Positions 28,657-37,607 of a DNA stretch of 64,000 nt are shown piece by piece. The position numbers and the translations under genes are program-made. This DNA is from Planctomycetota bacterium (GTDB taxonomy: Bacteria > Planctomycetota > Phycisphaerae > Phycisphaerales > SM1A02). Position 1 is the first letter of the stretch. Every line of letters starts with the position of its first letter. The stretch is from contig QWPW01000004.1 in NCBI GenBank assembly GCA_003671025.1, positions 1 through 64,000 on the forward strand. The letters run 5' to 3'. The notes beneath the pieces are model-generated. The model had not been told where the DNA came from, did not search any database, and saw only the letters and a program-made list of their open reading frames with translations.

Positions 28657-30825
28657 TTAGCCGCCGCTGTGATTCTGTAAGCGGGTGATTCCGGCGAGAT
28701 CAAGAAAGAACGCTTGCTCGCGCGCTGCTTCCTTCAAATGCCTGAAGCGCCCGGAGTTTCCGCCGTGCCCCGCTTCCATGTTGATGTGAAAGATGAACGC
28801 GTTGCTATCGGTACGCAGTCGGCGGCATCGCGCGACGTACTTGGCTGGCTCGTAGTACTGCACTTGCGAATCCCACAAACCGGTGGTCACCAACATCGCG
28901 GGATAGGGCTTCGCCGAGAGATTGTCGTAGGGCGAGTACGAACGAATGTATTGATACGCCTCCGCCTCGCGCGGATCGCCCCACTGCGTCCACTCGTTGG
29001 TGGTGAGAGGAATGGTTTCGTCGAGCATGGTGGTCAACGCATCGACGAACGGAACGTTGAGCGCGATGCCGCGATAGCGTTCACCCGCTTCATTGGCGAC
29101 TGCACCCATGAGCAATCCGCCTGCAGATCCGCCCGTGGCAAACACGCGGTCTTTCGCGGCGTAATTGGCGCGCACCAGCTCATCGGTCGCATCCACAAAA
29201 TCGTTGAAGGTGTTGCGCTTGTTCATCATGCGGCCGTCCTCGTACCACTCTTGGCCGAGGTCACAACCGCCGCGCACATGCGCGAGCGCGACCGCAACGC
29301 CGCGATCCATCAAACAGATTGCTGCGTTGCTGAACTCGGCATCGGTGGGCAACCCATACGCGCCGTAGCCTTCGATGACGATGGGATGATTGCCGTCGCA
29401 CTGGTACGCCTCGCGCCGCCACGCGAGCGAAATCGGAATGCGCTTGCCATCGCGCGCGGGCGCCCAGATGCGCGTCGTTACATAGAGCGATGCGTCGTAG
29501 CCAATCACGGGACGCACTTTGCGCGTGATGCACGCGCCGCTCTTGAGATCAACGTCAATCGTCGTGTCAGGCGTAATCATCGAAGTGCACACAACACGCA
29601 GCGCAGGATTACTGGCGTCGAGGTTCTCGCCAAACGACATCTTGAACGCGCTCTCGGCGCAAGGAACAGTGAAGCCCACGCCGCCCGACCACGGGATCAC
29701 GCGCACGCGTGCGTTCGCTTCAACGCGCTCGACAATAGCGAGCGCGCCATCGAGCAACACGAACTCATCGAGCCCCACGTCTTCGCGATGCGCGACGATG
29801 TCTTGCCACGAACGACTATCGCTCGGCGCTGCTTCACTCGCCTGAACCAGCCGAAAATTGCGGGCTTCGAGATTGGTACGAATCACCCAACGCGCATTCA
29901 AATGATCGGCGTAACTGCGTACCTCCGCCGTGCGTTCGATGATGACGCGCGGCGTGCTCGCGGGTTGCGCCATCGCCACGGCGCGAAGCTCGGTGGTGTC
30001 GTAGCCATCGATATCGATGAGCAACCAATCGTGCGACGCACTGCTGCGAATGCTGGTGGAAAGCGTTTTGTCGGGCTCGTCATAGACCAACGTATCGCTC
30101 GCGACCGGCGTTCCGATTTCGTGGCGATACACAGGTCCACTCTGCAACAGCACGGGATCTTGTCGCACATAGAAGATGGTGCGATTGTCCGCCGCCCACT
30201 CCACGGGTTCGAGCACACCAGCGATTTCGTCGGCGAGCGTTTCACCTGTGCGCAAATTCTTCACGCGCAACGCATGTGTGCGTCGACCCGCGGTGTCTTG
30301 CGTCCACGCGATCCACTGGCCGTCGTTGCTCACGGCAGTTGAGCCGATGCGGAAATACTCGTGATCCTTCGCGAGTGACGGACAATCGAGCACGACCTCG
30401 GTGGGCGAGGCGCTGTCGCGTGCGAGCGCTGATCCTTGTTGGCGCAAGTGACGCGGGTACTCGCCGCCGAGATCGAATGACTGCCAGTACCAGTAGCCGC
30501 GATCAAACGCGGGCACAGTGGAATCATCTTCTTTGATGCGGCCGCGCATCTCGGCCACCAGAGTTTCTTGCAATGGCGCGAGCCGTTGCAGGCACGCGGT
30601 GGCGTAGGCTTGCTCCGCGTTGAGATGGGCCATGATTTCGGGCGACTTCTTCGCGTCGTCATCGTCGCGCATCCAGTAGTACTCATCGACGCGTTCGCCA
30701 TGAAGACTCTTGATCACGAAGGGACGCTGCGCCGCGATCGGCGGCGTTCGAGCCGTGCATGCCACCAACAACGCCGAGAGAAACGGGCATGTCGCGCCTA
30801 GCGCCTGCGTCGAATGAGATTTCAT
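28657..30825 (-). CDS. S9A oligopeptidase (oligopeptidase B/prolyl oligopeptidase type), lipoprotein
   Basis: A 722-residue serine peptidase. The ATG at 30825 gives a lipoprotein-like signal ending LLVAC. The beta-propeller part starts with DEYYWMRDDD, typical of oligopeptidase B. The hydrolase part contains GGSAGGLLMGAVANE (nucleophile Ser near residue 565). An Asp in TTGLWDSQVQYYEP and the catalytic His in AGHGGNSGR complete the triad. It should cut short peptides after basic residues or proline outside the cytoplasm; the two subfamilies cannot be separated with certainty by eye. A large ORF on the other strand (28714-30342) is a shadow. Confidence 0.93.
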   Translation of the reverse strand: MKSHSTQALGATCPFLSALLVACTARTPPIAAQRPFVIKSLHGERVDEYYWMRDDDDAKKSPEIMAHLNAEQAYATACLQRLAPLQETLVAEMRGRIKEDDSTVPAFDRGYWYWQSFDLGGEYPRHLRQQGSALARDSASPTEVVLDCPSLAKDHEYFRIGSTAVSNDGQWIAWTQDTAGRRTHALRVKNLRTGETLADEIAGVLEPVEWAADNRTIFYVRQDPVLLQSGPVYRHEIGTPVASDTLVYDEPDKTLSTSIRSSASHDWLLIDIDGYDTTELRAVAMAQPASTPRVIIERTAEVRSYADHLNARWVIRTNLEARNFRLVQASEAAPSDSRSWQDIVAHREDVGLDEFVLLDGALAIVERVEANARVRVIPWSGGVGFTVPCAESAFKMSFGENLDASNPALRVVCTSMITPDTTIDVDLKSGACITRKVRPVIGYDASLYVTTRIWAPARDGKRIPISLAWRREAYQCDGNHPIVIEGYGAYGLPTDAEFSNAAICLMDRGVAVALAHVRGGCDLGQEWYEDGRMMNKRNTFNDFVDATDELVRANYAAKDRVFATGGSAGGLLMGAVANEAGERYRGIALNVPFVDALTTMLDETIPLTTNEWTQWGDPREAEAYQYIRSYSPYDNLSAKPYPAMLVTTGLWDSQVQYYEPAKYVARCRRLRTDSNAFIFHINMEAGHGGNSGRFRHLKEAAREQAFFLDLAGITRLQNHSGG

Positions 30826-30916
30826 GACGCGCACACTAGCGCGATTTCCCCGCAGAATTGTGTAGGTTCATCGACAAGCGCACACCGTCAACGGTGCATC
30901 GCGGGCGACGATGATG

Positions 30917-31094
30917 TCAGTGCCAGTTCGCGAGCAGGATGGCCAAGTCGGATCCTTGCACCAACTGATCGCCATCAAAATCTGCGGCGCCGCGCGACCT
31001 TGATAGAGCGTGACCCCGTGAATCGGTGCGCAAGCGCGCAAAGAATCAACGCGGCGGCAGTGAGTCCAATGAAGCGTGCGCTGGTGATGCGCAT
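30917..31094 (-). pseudogene. Frameshifted remnant: signal peptide plus one dockerin repeat
   Basis: Reading from the ATG at 31094 gives a signal-peptide-like N-terminus (MRITSARFIGLTAAALILC...) that runs to a stop at 30975. The +1 frame over the last 75 bases encodes an exact dockerin-type half-repeat, ADFDGDQLVQGSDLAILLANWH, ending in a stop at 30917. The 178-base span is one base over a multiple of three, so a single insertion (or two-base loss) joins the two pieces. It looks like the collapsed remains of a secreted dockerin protein whose middle has been deleted. A dockerin-only ORF at 38794-39156 is the closest comparison. Confidence 0.7.
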
Positions 31095-31164
31095 GGAGCG
31101 AAATCGTATGGACTCACGCGCGGTGCGTCACGTGTGCGCAACGAGTGCGATCCTGATTGATCGC

Positions 31165-32127
31165 TTACTCCGCACGACCGAAGATCCCGTCCATCGGGTC
31201 GCCGCTTGTTGGTTCACGTGCGGGAGGCGTGGCGGTCTCTCGCAAGAGCATTGCACCAAGCAGCGCGAGTGCCAACACGGTGCTACCGAGAACGACCCAA
31301 AGCGTCGCGCGTGTGCGCGTCGATGCGGCGTTGGCGCGCGACAGAAACGCGCAACCGCCGAGTGGAATCATCGCGGCGGTCAGCCACGCCCACAGCGGAA
31401 TCGCCGCGGTGTCGTAGGCAATTCCGCAACTGGTCACCAGTGCAATCATGGTTCCAATCGCGACTGCTAACGCGCCAACAGAATCAAGCGGAGCCGCATC
31501 GCGCGTCCAACGTGCACCCGCACTCACGACGGTCGCGATGATCAACGCGCCGCTGCAAGTTGCGGCACACATCACCGCGAGCGAAGCGAAGCCTCCGAGT
31601 ACGGCCAGCGGCGCAAGGCACGCAAACACGAGACACGCAATCCATAGCACCGCGATGCGTGTGCACGTGCTCACTGTCGCGATGCAGGCGAGCACCAACG
31701 CAGACTGCGCAAGTTGCGTCCACATCGTCGCCCCAGGAAACACCACGAAAACACCGACAAAGATCGACACGATGAGCGCGCTCGCGATGGTGATCGCGCG
31801 CGCCCACCATTGACCGGCTGCAAAGCGTGCAAATGCGATCAACGCCGACGCACCCATCAACAGCAATGCGGCTAGCCCGATTCGATGCCATCGTTCGATC
31901 GGTGCGCTCTCGCCTTCGATGGCGAAAAAATTCCGGACCAAGCCCCACGCATCAACTTCGCGCGCAAAGCTCAGCGTGAACGCGAGGCAGAACGCACTCG
32001 CGAGTCCCGCCTCAAGCAACGCAGGCTTTCGTCGCAACGGACCAACCGCGACTATCAACGCGAACACTCCCGCAACCAACGCGGGAACGAAGACGGCATT
32101 CAGGAGATACGGCATGAGTGCATTCAT
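31165..32127 (-). CDS. Polytopic membrane protein of unknown function
   Basis: About 320 residues with some nine hydrophobic helices (first MNALMPYLLNAVFVPALVAGVFALIVAVG; last ATLWVVLGSTVLALALLGAML, each quoted in part). The ATG at 32127 is used. Codon use is ordinary for the region. No transporter or enzyme motif was recognised. The lone short polar tail (RETATPPAREPTSGDPMDG) is C-terminal. It sits between the dockerin remnant and yceI on the same strand, with no evident shared function. Confidence 0.75.
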   Translation of the reverse strand: MNALMPYLLNAVFVPALVAGVFALIVAVGPLRRKPALLEAGLASAFCLAFTLSFAREVDAWGLVRNFFAIEGESAPIERWHRIGLAALLLMGASALIAFARFAAGQWWARAITIASALIVSIFVGVFVVFPGATMWTQLAQSALVLACIATVSTCTRIAVLWIACLVFACLAPLAVLGGFASLAVMCAATCSGALIIATVVSAGARWTRDAAPLDSVGALAVAIGTMIALVTSCGIAYDTAAIPLWAWLTAAMIPLGGCAFLSRANAASTRTRATLWVVLGSTVLALALLGAMLLRETATPPAREPTSGDPMDGIFGRAE

Positions 32128-32184
32128 AAGCGACTCAGCATCGCGGATGCTCCGACGATGCACGCACCCTTCGTCCGCGCAGAC

Positions 32185-32865
32185 TCACTTCGCCGGAGCA
32201 ACGGCCTGCGCGACATCACCTTCAAGCGCGATGATCATCTTCACTTCATTACCCAGCGCACCCTTAGGCGCCTCGATGCCCCACTTCATGCCGTAGTCCG
32301 CGCGAAGCACGGTAAACGTGCACTCAAACCCTGCTTTTTGCCCGTTGGGAGTCGTGCCCACACCAGCGACGATGCAATCGACTTCGACTGACTTCGTGAC
32401 GCCGCGCATCGTGAGATCGCCGGTCACCGTGTAGTGACGCTCACCGAGTTTCTTAGCGCTGCTGGATTTGAAAGTGATCGTGGGAAATTCTGCTTGATTG
32501 AAAAAGTTCGGTCCCTGCAAGTTGCCGTCGAGCCTCTCATTGCCCGTGTCCACTTTGTTTACCTGAACGACAACATCAAATATTGGAGCAGCGCTGTCAT
32601 CGAGTGGCCACGTCACGCTGCCGCTCACTTCGTTGAATCGTCCCCAAAAATAGCCCGCACCGAGATGTTGAATGCGAAACATCGCCATCGAGTGCACGGG
32701 GTCGAGCGTGATCGCTGAGTCAGCGCTCGCGGCAGGCGCCGTGGTCGCAGCAGGCGCCACGCTCTTGGAGTCTTGAATCAGTGAGGAAGTCACGCGCGCG
32801 TGCGCGAGCGTGGCCAACCAAGAAGTCAGGGCAATCGTTGCGACGAGTACGGGCGCGTGTTTCAT
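32185..32865 (-). CDS. YceI-family periplasmic lipid-binding protein
   Basis: A 226-residue exported protein. The signal peptide (about 1-24) is followed by an Ala/Thr-rich linker, then the YceI lipocalin-like barrel. That starts with ITLDPVHSMAMFRIQHLG and has the GRFNEVSGSVTW, FFNQAEFPTITFKS and YTVTGDLTMRGVTKSVEVD strands. The family binds isoprenoid-type lipids in an elongated pocket; the ligand here is unknown. It is a single gene on the minus strand. Confidence 0.93.
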   Translation of the reverse strand: MKHAPVLVATIALTSWLATLAHARVTSSLIQDSKSVAPAATTAPAASADSAITLDPVHSMAMFRIQHLGAGYFWGRFNEVSGSVTWPLDDSAAPIFDVVVQVNKVDTGNERLDGNLQGPNFFNQAEFPTITFKSSSAKKLGERHYTVTGDLTMRGVTKSVEVDCIVAGVGTTPNGQKAGFECTFTVLRADYGMKWGIEAPKGALGNEVKMIIALEGDVAQAVAPAK

Positions 32866-32980
32866 AGTGGTCTCTCCAATTGGGGGAAAGACTCATGCTA
32901 ACGCGCGTGCGCCGCCGAGTGGTGCGATCACCAACGCGTCGCTCGCATCATCGGTCGCCTTGATGACTCGCTGAGATGTT

Positions 32981-33345
32981 TCACGCTCCGCTGCGCAGTT
33001 GCGCTTCGAGTTCCTCAATCTGCTGTGAGAGAGAAGCAGGAGCAAACGCACGACTGGTGCGCAGACGCCGTGCTTGAGCGAGCAACGCGCGCGCTCCGCT
33101 CGTGTCCGAACTCGCCAACGCGACGCGCGCTCGCGCGATCAATCGCTCCACGGTGACATCGCCGCGCGCAAGAAGTTCGCGTGCTTGGGATGTGCTTCCG
33201 TTGTTGGCCAACGCGATGGCGAACAACTCAGTGACTTCGGCGTCGGCCGAGTTCCACGTTTGTGATTGCTGAATGAGCGCAAGGCCGCGGGCATCGCGAG
33301 GATCTCGCGCGAGCAGCGCGCGCGCTTCAGAGGTTTCGCCAACGG
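32981..33345 (-). pseudogene. 3' fragment of a TPR-type gene
   Basis: Only the last 120 or so residues look like protein: alternating helices such as SEARALLARDPRDARGLALI, ELFAIALANNGSTSQARELL and SDTSGARALLAQARRL, with a TPR-like spacing. There is no start codon near the beginning of this region. Upstream of about 33345 the same frame reads nonsense, because it runs antisense through a different gene fragment on the plus strand. The 5' end of the gene has therefore been lost at the junction near 33.34 kb. Confidence 0.65.
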
Positions 33346-33463
33346 CGGGTCTGACAAGGTGACCGCAGACTTCACTCCGGTGCCTATTCCCATGCCGCTT
33401 GCTGTTGCTGGAGCAGGACTGCTCGCGGTCGGCTTCATCCGCCGCCGCCGTGCTGCACACTGA
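33345..33463 (+). pseudogene. 3' fragment of a PEP-CTERM-like gene
   Basis: About 38 in-frame residues ending in a sorting signal: FTPVPIPMPLAVAGAGLLA, then the basic tail VGFIRRRRAAH and a stop. This is the proline motif, hydrophobic helix and Arg cluster of a PEP-CTERM tail, comparable to the intact gene at 42861-43508. Upstream of about 33345 the frame becomes the antisense of the TPR fragment, so the secreted body of the protein is missing. A proper terminator follows at 33517-33556. Confidence 0.7.
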
Positions 33464-33516
33464 CAGGCTTGAGGCAGACGCGTCGTCTAGAACCAGAGAT
33501 CTCTTCCCCAAAACAA

Positions 33517-33556
33517 CGCGCGGCCGATTCATCATCGGCCGCGCGCATTTATTTTT
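33517..33556. terminator. Bidirectional hairpin terminator
   Basis: A perfect 12-bp inverted repeat (CGCGCGGCCGAT, 33517-33528, with 33534-33545) surrounds a 5-base loop. On the plus strand it is followed by ATTTATTTTT. On the minus strand it is followed by TTGTTTT, so it can end both the PEP-CTERM remnant and the convergent oxidoreductase gene. Confidence 0.85.
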
Positions 33557-33584
33557 GAGGGTTCGACACGCGTGCGCGCGGCGC

Positions 33585-34898
33585 TCATTGCAAGCGATAT
33601 TCACCAGGCTTGCGCACGAACGGAGCGGGCGCGTCGCCTGGAAGCGTGACCAGTTTGGGCATGAGATCAAGCTTCGACTTGGTGGTCATGAACTCCCACG
33701 TCGCCGATTGTCCCGCGTACGCAGCTTCGCGTCCCATCACTGCCATCAACGAACTCTCGGCGGTTTGCCTCAGTTCAACGATGGGACTTCCACCGGTCAC
33801 GATCGATTCAACCAACTCCGCGTGCTCCTGTCGATACGCCGCGCCGATGTCACCCTTGCAACTCCACAGTTCGTTGCCCGCAAGATCGGTGATGCGACTT
33901 CCATCGCTGAACGCGCGCAGTGTTGCAATGCCCTTCGATCCGTAGACCACGTTGTCGAACTGGTTCTCACAGTTCTGCCAATGCCGACCAGTGAAAGAGC
34001 AAATCTTTCCGTTGGCGAATTCATAGTCGACGGACATGCTGTCCCACATTTCGCTGTCTGCGGGGCGACTCCAACGACTTCCAGAGGCGAACGCGCGCAC
34101 CGGTGGACCGCCCATGACCCAGTGCACCACATCGATGTTGTGCACCGCTTGCTCGCAAATCTGATCGCCCGAGAGCCAGATGAAGTGCATCCAGTTATAG
34201 ATTTGATACTCCATGTCCGACATGCCCGGCTTGCGATCGCGATACCAAATGCCGTTGGAGCAATAGCGCGCCGTCATGCCCACCACTTCGCCGATCATGC
34301 CTTCACGAATGCGCTTGATCGCGTCCATGAAACTCGGTTGACGGCGGTACTGCGTGCCCGTGACGATGGCCGTGCCTTGCGCCTTGGCCGCGTCATGTGC
34401 CGCGCAACACGCGTGGTAGCCCGCGGTGTCGAGACACACTGGTTTTTCCGCGAAAACGTGCTTTTTTGCCGCCACTGCTGCGGTGATATGAACGGGGCGA
34501 AATCCAGGCGCAGTCGCGAGGATCACAAGATCAACGTCTTTGAGATCGAGCACTTTTTGATAGCCATCGATTCCGCCGAAGATGCGCTCATCGCTGGCCG
34601 CTATACGGTCACCGTGCTCTGCGGCCAACGCATCGCGAATGCCCTTGGCCTTCTCGACATCGATGTCGGCGAAGGCAACGATGCGCACATTTTTGTTGGC
34701 GGTGAGCGTGTCGTTGGCCGCGCCGGATCCGCGCCCACCACAACCGATGAGGCCGATGTTGATGATCTTCTTCGCGCCGTTGGTCGCGGATTGCAAGCTT
34801 GCAAAGTCGAGCGCTCCCGCGGCTAGTGGTGCGACGATTCCTGCGGCGCCAAGCGCTGCAGAAGTTGCGAGAAAATCACGGCGCGTCGGTTCGGACAT
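33585..34898 (-). CDS. Tat-exported Gfo/Idh/MocA-family oxidoreductase
   Basis: About 437 residues. The ATG at 34898 has GGAG nine bases upstream and begins with a twin-arginine signal (TRRDFLATSAALGAAGI), so the folded enzyme should be exported. The Rossmann domain carries INIGLIGCGGRGSG for NAD(P) binding. The active-site Lys lies in VFAEKPVCLD, and the C-terminal domain starts around GTQYRRQPSFMDAIKRI. Family knowledge: these enzymes oxidise or reduce sugars, inositols or their derivatives. Exported Tat versions are numerous in planctomycetes. The substrate is unknown. It is the last gene before the terminator at 33.5 kb. Confidence 0.92.
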   Translation of the reverse strand: MSEPTRRDFLATSAALGAAGIVAPLAAGALDFASLQSATNGAKKIINIGLIGCGGRGSGAANDTLTANKNVRIVAFADIDVEKAKGIRDALAAEHGDRIAASDERIFGGIDGYQKVLDLKDVDLVILATAPGFRPVHITAAVAAKKHVFAEKPVCLDTAGYHACCAAHDAAKAQGTAIVTGTQYRRQPSFMDAIKRIREGMIGEVVGMTARYCSNGIWYRDRKPGMSDMEYQIYNWMHFIWLSGDQICEQAVHNIDVVHWVMGGPPVRAFASGSRWSRPADSEMWDSMSVDYEFANGKICSFTGRHWQNCENQFDNVVYGSKGIATLRAFSDGSRITDLAGNELWSCKGDIGAAYRQEHAELVESIVTGGSPIVELRQTAESSLMAVMGREAAYAGQSATWEFMTTKSKLDLMPKLVTLPGDAPAPFVRKPGEYRLQ

Positions 34899-35036
34899 CG
34901 TTGACTCCATCGTTGAATGTATGACTCGTTGCTTGAAGCGCGCCTTGCTCAGCACGCAGTGCCAGCGTTTGGCACAAGGACACAGAGTAACTCGGCGCCG
35001 TGGCACCGCCATCGACTTGCTTCGGTGCCGCGCGCT

Positions 35037-35624
35037 TTACTCGACGTCGTTGAGATTCTTGTATCGCACGTGAGCGAGCGCAATGCTCATCCCCGCCATG
35101 AGTCCAGCTTGATCGCCGACATAGACCGCGACGCCCTCTTTGAATTGCGCCGAGGCAGCGGCTCCCGAGTTGGCCGCAACTGCGGTGGCTGCGACATCGC
35201 CACGCCACGCGCCCTCTTTGAAATCCGCAACGGTCTTGTCGTCCTGAAGCACCATCAACATCTTGAATCCCTGCACGCCCAGCTGCAGACCGATCGAGGC
35301 GCGGTTGATCGCAGCCCATCCAACTTGTGTGCCCGTCTTGTCGTAGACGGCGCCGCGACCGAATGTTCCGCCACCAAAGATGATGCCGAACTGGCCCACA
35401 TCAGGAAACACGATGTATCCCGCGGCGCCTTTGATTTGCGCGCCGACTCCGGTGACGTTGGTGTCAAACCACTGTTGTGCCGCCTGTGCCTCGAGCGCAA
35501 AGGTCGCACGACTTTCGGCTTTGGGCGCGGTGTTGCATCCGAGCGAAACCAACGGCACGCACGCGAATGCGAGCGCGGTCATGGTGCAGATTGATGCGGA
35601 TGTTTGCTGAAGTCGATTGCTCAT
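35037..35624 (-). CDS. SYLF-domain (Ysc84-like) lipoprotein
   Basis: A 195-residue secreted lipoprotein. The ATG at 35624 gives a signal with lipobox VSLGC. The mature part is a SYLF domain: AAGYIVFPDVGQFGIIFGGG, TFGRGAVYD, ASIGLQLGVQGFKMLMVLQD and VAVYVGDQAGLMAGMSI. SYLF domains bind lipids in eukaryotic homologues, and bacterial members sit at the envelope. The gene precedes the Gfo/Idh gene on the same strand by about 140 bases; a link in function is not evident. Confidence 0.92.
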   Translation of the reverse strand: MSNRLQQTSASICTMTALAFACVPLVSLGCNTAPKAESRATFALEAQAAQQWFDTNVTGVGAQIKGAAGYIVFPDVGQFGIIFGGGTFGRGAVYDKTGTQVGWAAINRASIGLQLGVQGFKMLMVLQDDKTVADFKEGAWRGDVAATAVAANSGAAASAQFKEGVAVYVGDQAGLMAGMSIALAHVRYKNLNDVE

Positions 35625-35760
35625 GGTGGTTGCTTTCGTGTGTGATGCGTTGTGGCGTATTACGAAGTCGCTTCGTGCGACTTCGTGATTTTGCGTGAGT
35701 GACTCGGCGAGTGTAACTATGCTCCGTTTCGCGCGCGACGCATATTTCTCTGAGCTCCCG

Positions 35761-36867
35761 ATGCCCACTCTTCACGATCCCATTTCTCTCCGCGGGCTTG
35801 CCTGTCCCAATCGCGTGTTCATGGCTCCGCTCACACGTCAACGCGCGCGCGCTCCCGGCGATGTGCCGCACGAATTGCACGCGGAGCATTACGCGCAACG
35901 CGCTTCGTTCGGCCTGATCATCGCCGAGGCCACGCAAATTTCACCTGAAGGCAAGGGCTACCCGAACACGCCAGGCATCTACTCGCCCGAGCAAGTTGCG
36001 GGATGGAAACTTGTCACGGAACGCGTGCACGCCGCGCACGGAAGAATCTTCTTGCAGCTGTGGCATGTTGGACGCGTGAGTCATGTTCATCACCAATTGG
36101 ATGGACAAGCGCCGGTCTCGAGCATGGCCGTTCGCTCGACCGGACAGGTTTCCGTGCGCCAGGCGGACGGGCGACGTGAACGCGTGCAAGCGAGCGAACC
36201 GCGCGCGCTGGCGACGGCGGAAATGCCGCGAATTCTCGAGGATTACGCGCATGCCATGCGCTGCGCCAAGCAAGCTGGGTTCGACGGCATCGAGATTCAC
36301 GGCGCCAACAGTTACCTCATCAATCAGTTTCTTTCGGGCAGTCTCAACACGCGCGATGATGCTTGGGGCGGCGCGATTGAGAATCGCCTGCGCTTGCTGC
36401 TTGAGGTCACCGATCTGGGCGTTGCGGAGTTCGGCGCGTCGCGCGTTGGCGTTCGACTTTCGCCAATGGGAAGTGTGAAAGACCTGCCGGTGCATCACGA
36501 CGATGAAGAACTCATGCGCCGCGCGGCCCAAGCGCTAGGCGCACGCGGATTGAGCTACCTCCATCTCTACAACCATTACTGGCCCACCGAGAAGTGGCAA
36601 GGTCCGTTCACCGAGCAACTGGCACGCGAAATGAAGGAACGATTCGCGGGACCGATCGTGCTCAACGGCTACGGCGCCGACACGGCCTCTGCAGAACAAG
36701 ACCTCGAGGGCGGACTCGGTGACGCCATCGCGTTTGGCAAACTCGCCATCTCTAATCCCGATCTGCCCGAGCGATTGGCCGCAGGAGTCGCGCTCGCGCC
36801 CTGGGATGCCGCGACTTTCACCGGCGACGATGCGGTGGGATACAACGATTATCCGCGCGCGACGTGA
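35761..36867 (+). CDS. Old Yellow Enzyme-type ene-reductase
   Basis: A 368-residue FMN enzyme of the NADH:flavin oxidoreductase family. The start at 35761 (MPTLHDPISLRGLACPNRVFMAPLTR) matches the conserved N-terminus. The substrate-binding pair is in IEIHGANSYLINQFL (the His-x-x-Asn version seen in yeast OYE). The segment NTRDDAWGGAIENRLRLLLE and the phosphate-binding end NGYGADTASAEQDL...DAIAFGKLAISNPDLPERL are typical. It reduces activated C=C bonds with NAD(P)H; the natural substrate is unknown. It is transcribed divergently from the SYLF gene. Confidence 0.95.
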   Translation: MPTLHDPISLRGLACPNRVFMAPLTRQRARAPGDVPHELHAEHYAQRASFGLIIAEATQISPEGKGYPNTPGIYSPEQVAGWKLVTERVHAAHGRIFLQLWHVGRVSHVHHQLDGQAPVSSMAVRSTGQVSVRQADGRRERVQASEPRALATAEMPRILEDYAHAMRCAKQAGFDGIEIHGANSYLINQFLSGSLNTRDDAWGGAIENRLRLLLEVTDLGVAEFGASRVGVRLSPMGSVKDLPVHHDDEELMRRAAQALGARGLSYLHLYNHYWPTEKWQGPFTEQLAREMKERFAGPIVLNGYGADTASAEQDLEGGLGDAIAFGKLAISNPDLPERLAAGVALAPWDAATFTGDDAVGYNDYPRAT

Positions 36868-37037
36868 GTTTGGACCAGCAGTGGCGGCGGCGAGTAGTGC
36901 TACGAATTGCCACGAAACAAGGCGTTTTCGTGAGTGTGCACGATTCAGGTGCCGCTGCTCCTGCGCCGCCCATCGATTGAATCGCAGTATTTTTGACCTT
37001 CGCTGTCCCGACTTCACGCACGCCGCAAACGGGACAC

Positions 37038-37607
37038 ATGACCGCGCACGAGCCTTCTGCCCGCGAACTCTTCGAAGTGCTCATCCGCGACAACGGTGAG
37101 GCGCTCATGGCGTCGATCCGCGCCAACGCGGGCGCGAACAATGCCGACGACATTTTTCAGGACACCGTGCTTGTCGCGTGGCGGCGGTTGGCGGACTACG
37201 ACCGCACGCGGCCATTTGGTCCGTGGCTGCGTGGCATCGCGCGTGTTCTCGCCATGGAGTACTCAGGAAGGCGCGCACGCTTGCGACTCGCCGATCCGGC
37301 GACGCTTGATTTGATCGAGCGTCACGTCGCGGCCTTCGAGCGTTACTCGGGAACCAGCGCGGAGCCTGCGATGAGCTTTCGTGAACGTCTCAGTGCGCTC
37401 GACGATTGCCTCGCGCAACTGCCCTCGATGTACGCGCAAACCGTGCAGGCCGTGTATCGCGAGACGCGCTCGTTGTCGCAAATCGCTGTTTTACTCGGTG
37501 AAAACGAAGAGACGGTCAAGAAGCGCCTGCAACGCGCGCGCGCTCTCTTGGCGCAGTGCCTCACGCGCAAGACTGCGTTTGGAAATGATTCCGGAGTCGT
37601 GGCATGA
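37038..37607 (+). CDS. ECF-type RNA polymerase sigma factor
   Basis: A 189-residue sigma factor. Region 2 is visible as DDIFQDTVLVAWRRLADYDRTRPFGPWLRGIARV, in the style of planctomycete ECF groups. Region 4 (LPSMYAQTVQAVYRETRSLSQIAVLLGENEETVKKRLQRARALL) has the helix-turn-helix, each quoted in part. The ATG at 37038 removes a short poor extension. The stop overlaps the next gene's start (ATGA), so the two are translationally coupled and the partner is probably its regulator. Which promoters it reads cannot be seen. Confidence 0.93.
   Translation: MTAHEPSARELFEVLIRDNGEALMASIRANAGANNADDIFQDTVLVAWRRLADYDRTRPFGPWLRGIARVLAMEYSGRRARLRLADPATLDLIERHVAAFERYSGTSAEPAMSFRERLSALDDCLAQLPSMYAQTVQAVYRETRSLSQIAVLLGENEETVKKRLQRARALLAQCLTRKTAFGNDSGVVA

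Noticed and set aside
28714-30342. 542-residue ORF antisense to the S9 peptidase
   Set aside because: Composition (Arg, His, Ala) is that of a shadow frame in high-GC DNA; the opposite strand has an intact peptidase with its triad.
33399-34826. 475-residue plus-strand ORF over the Gfo/Idh gene
   Set aside because: Antisense shadow of a well-supported Tat-exported oxidoreductase; no recognisable protein motif.
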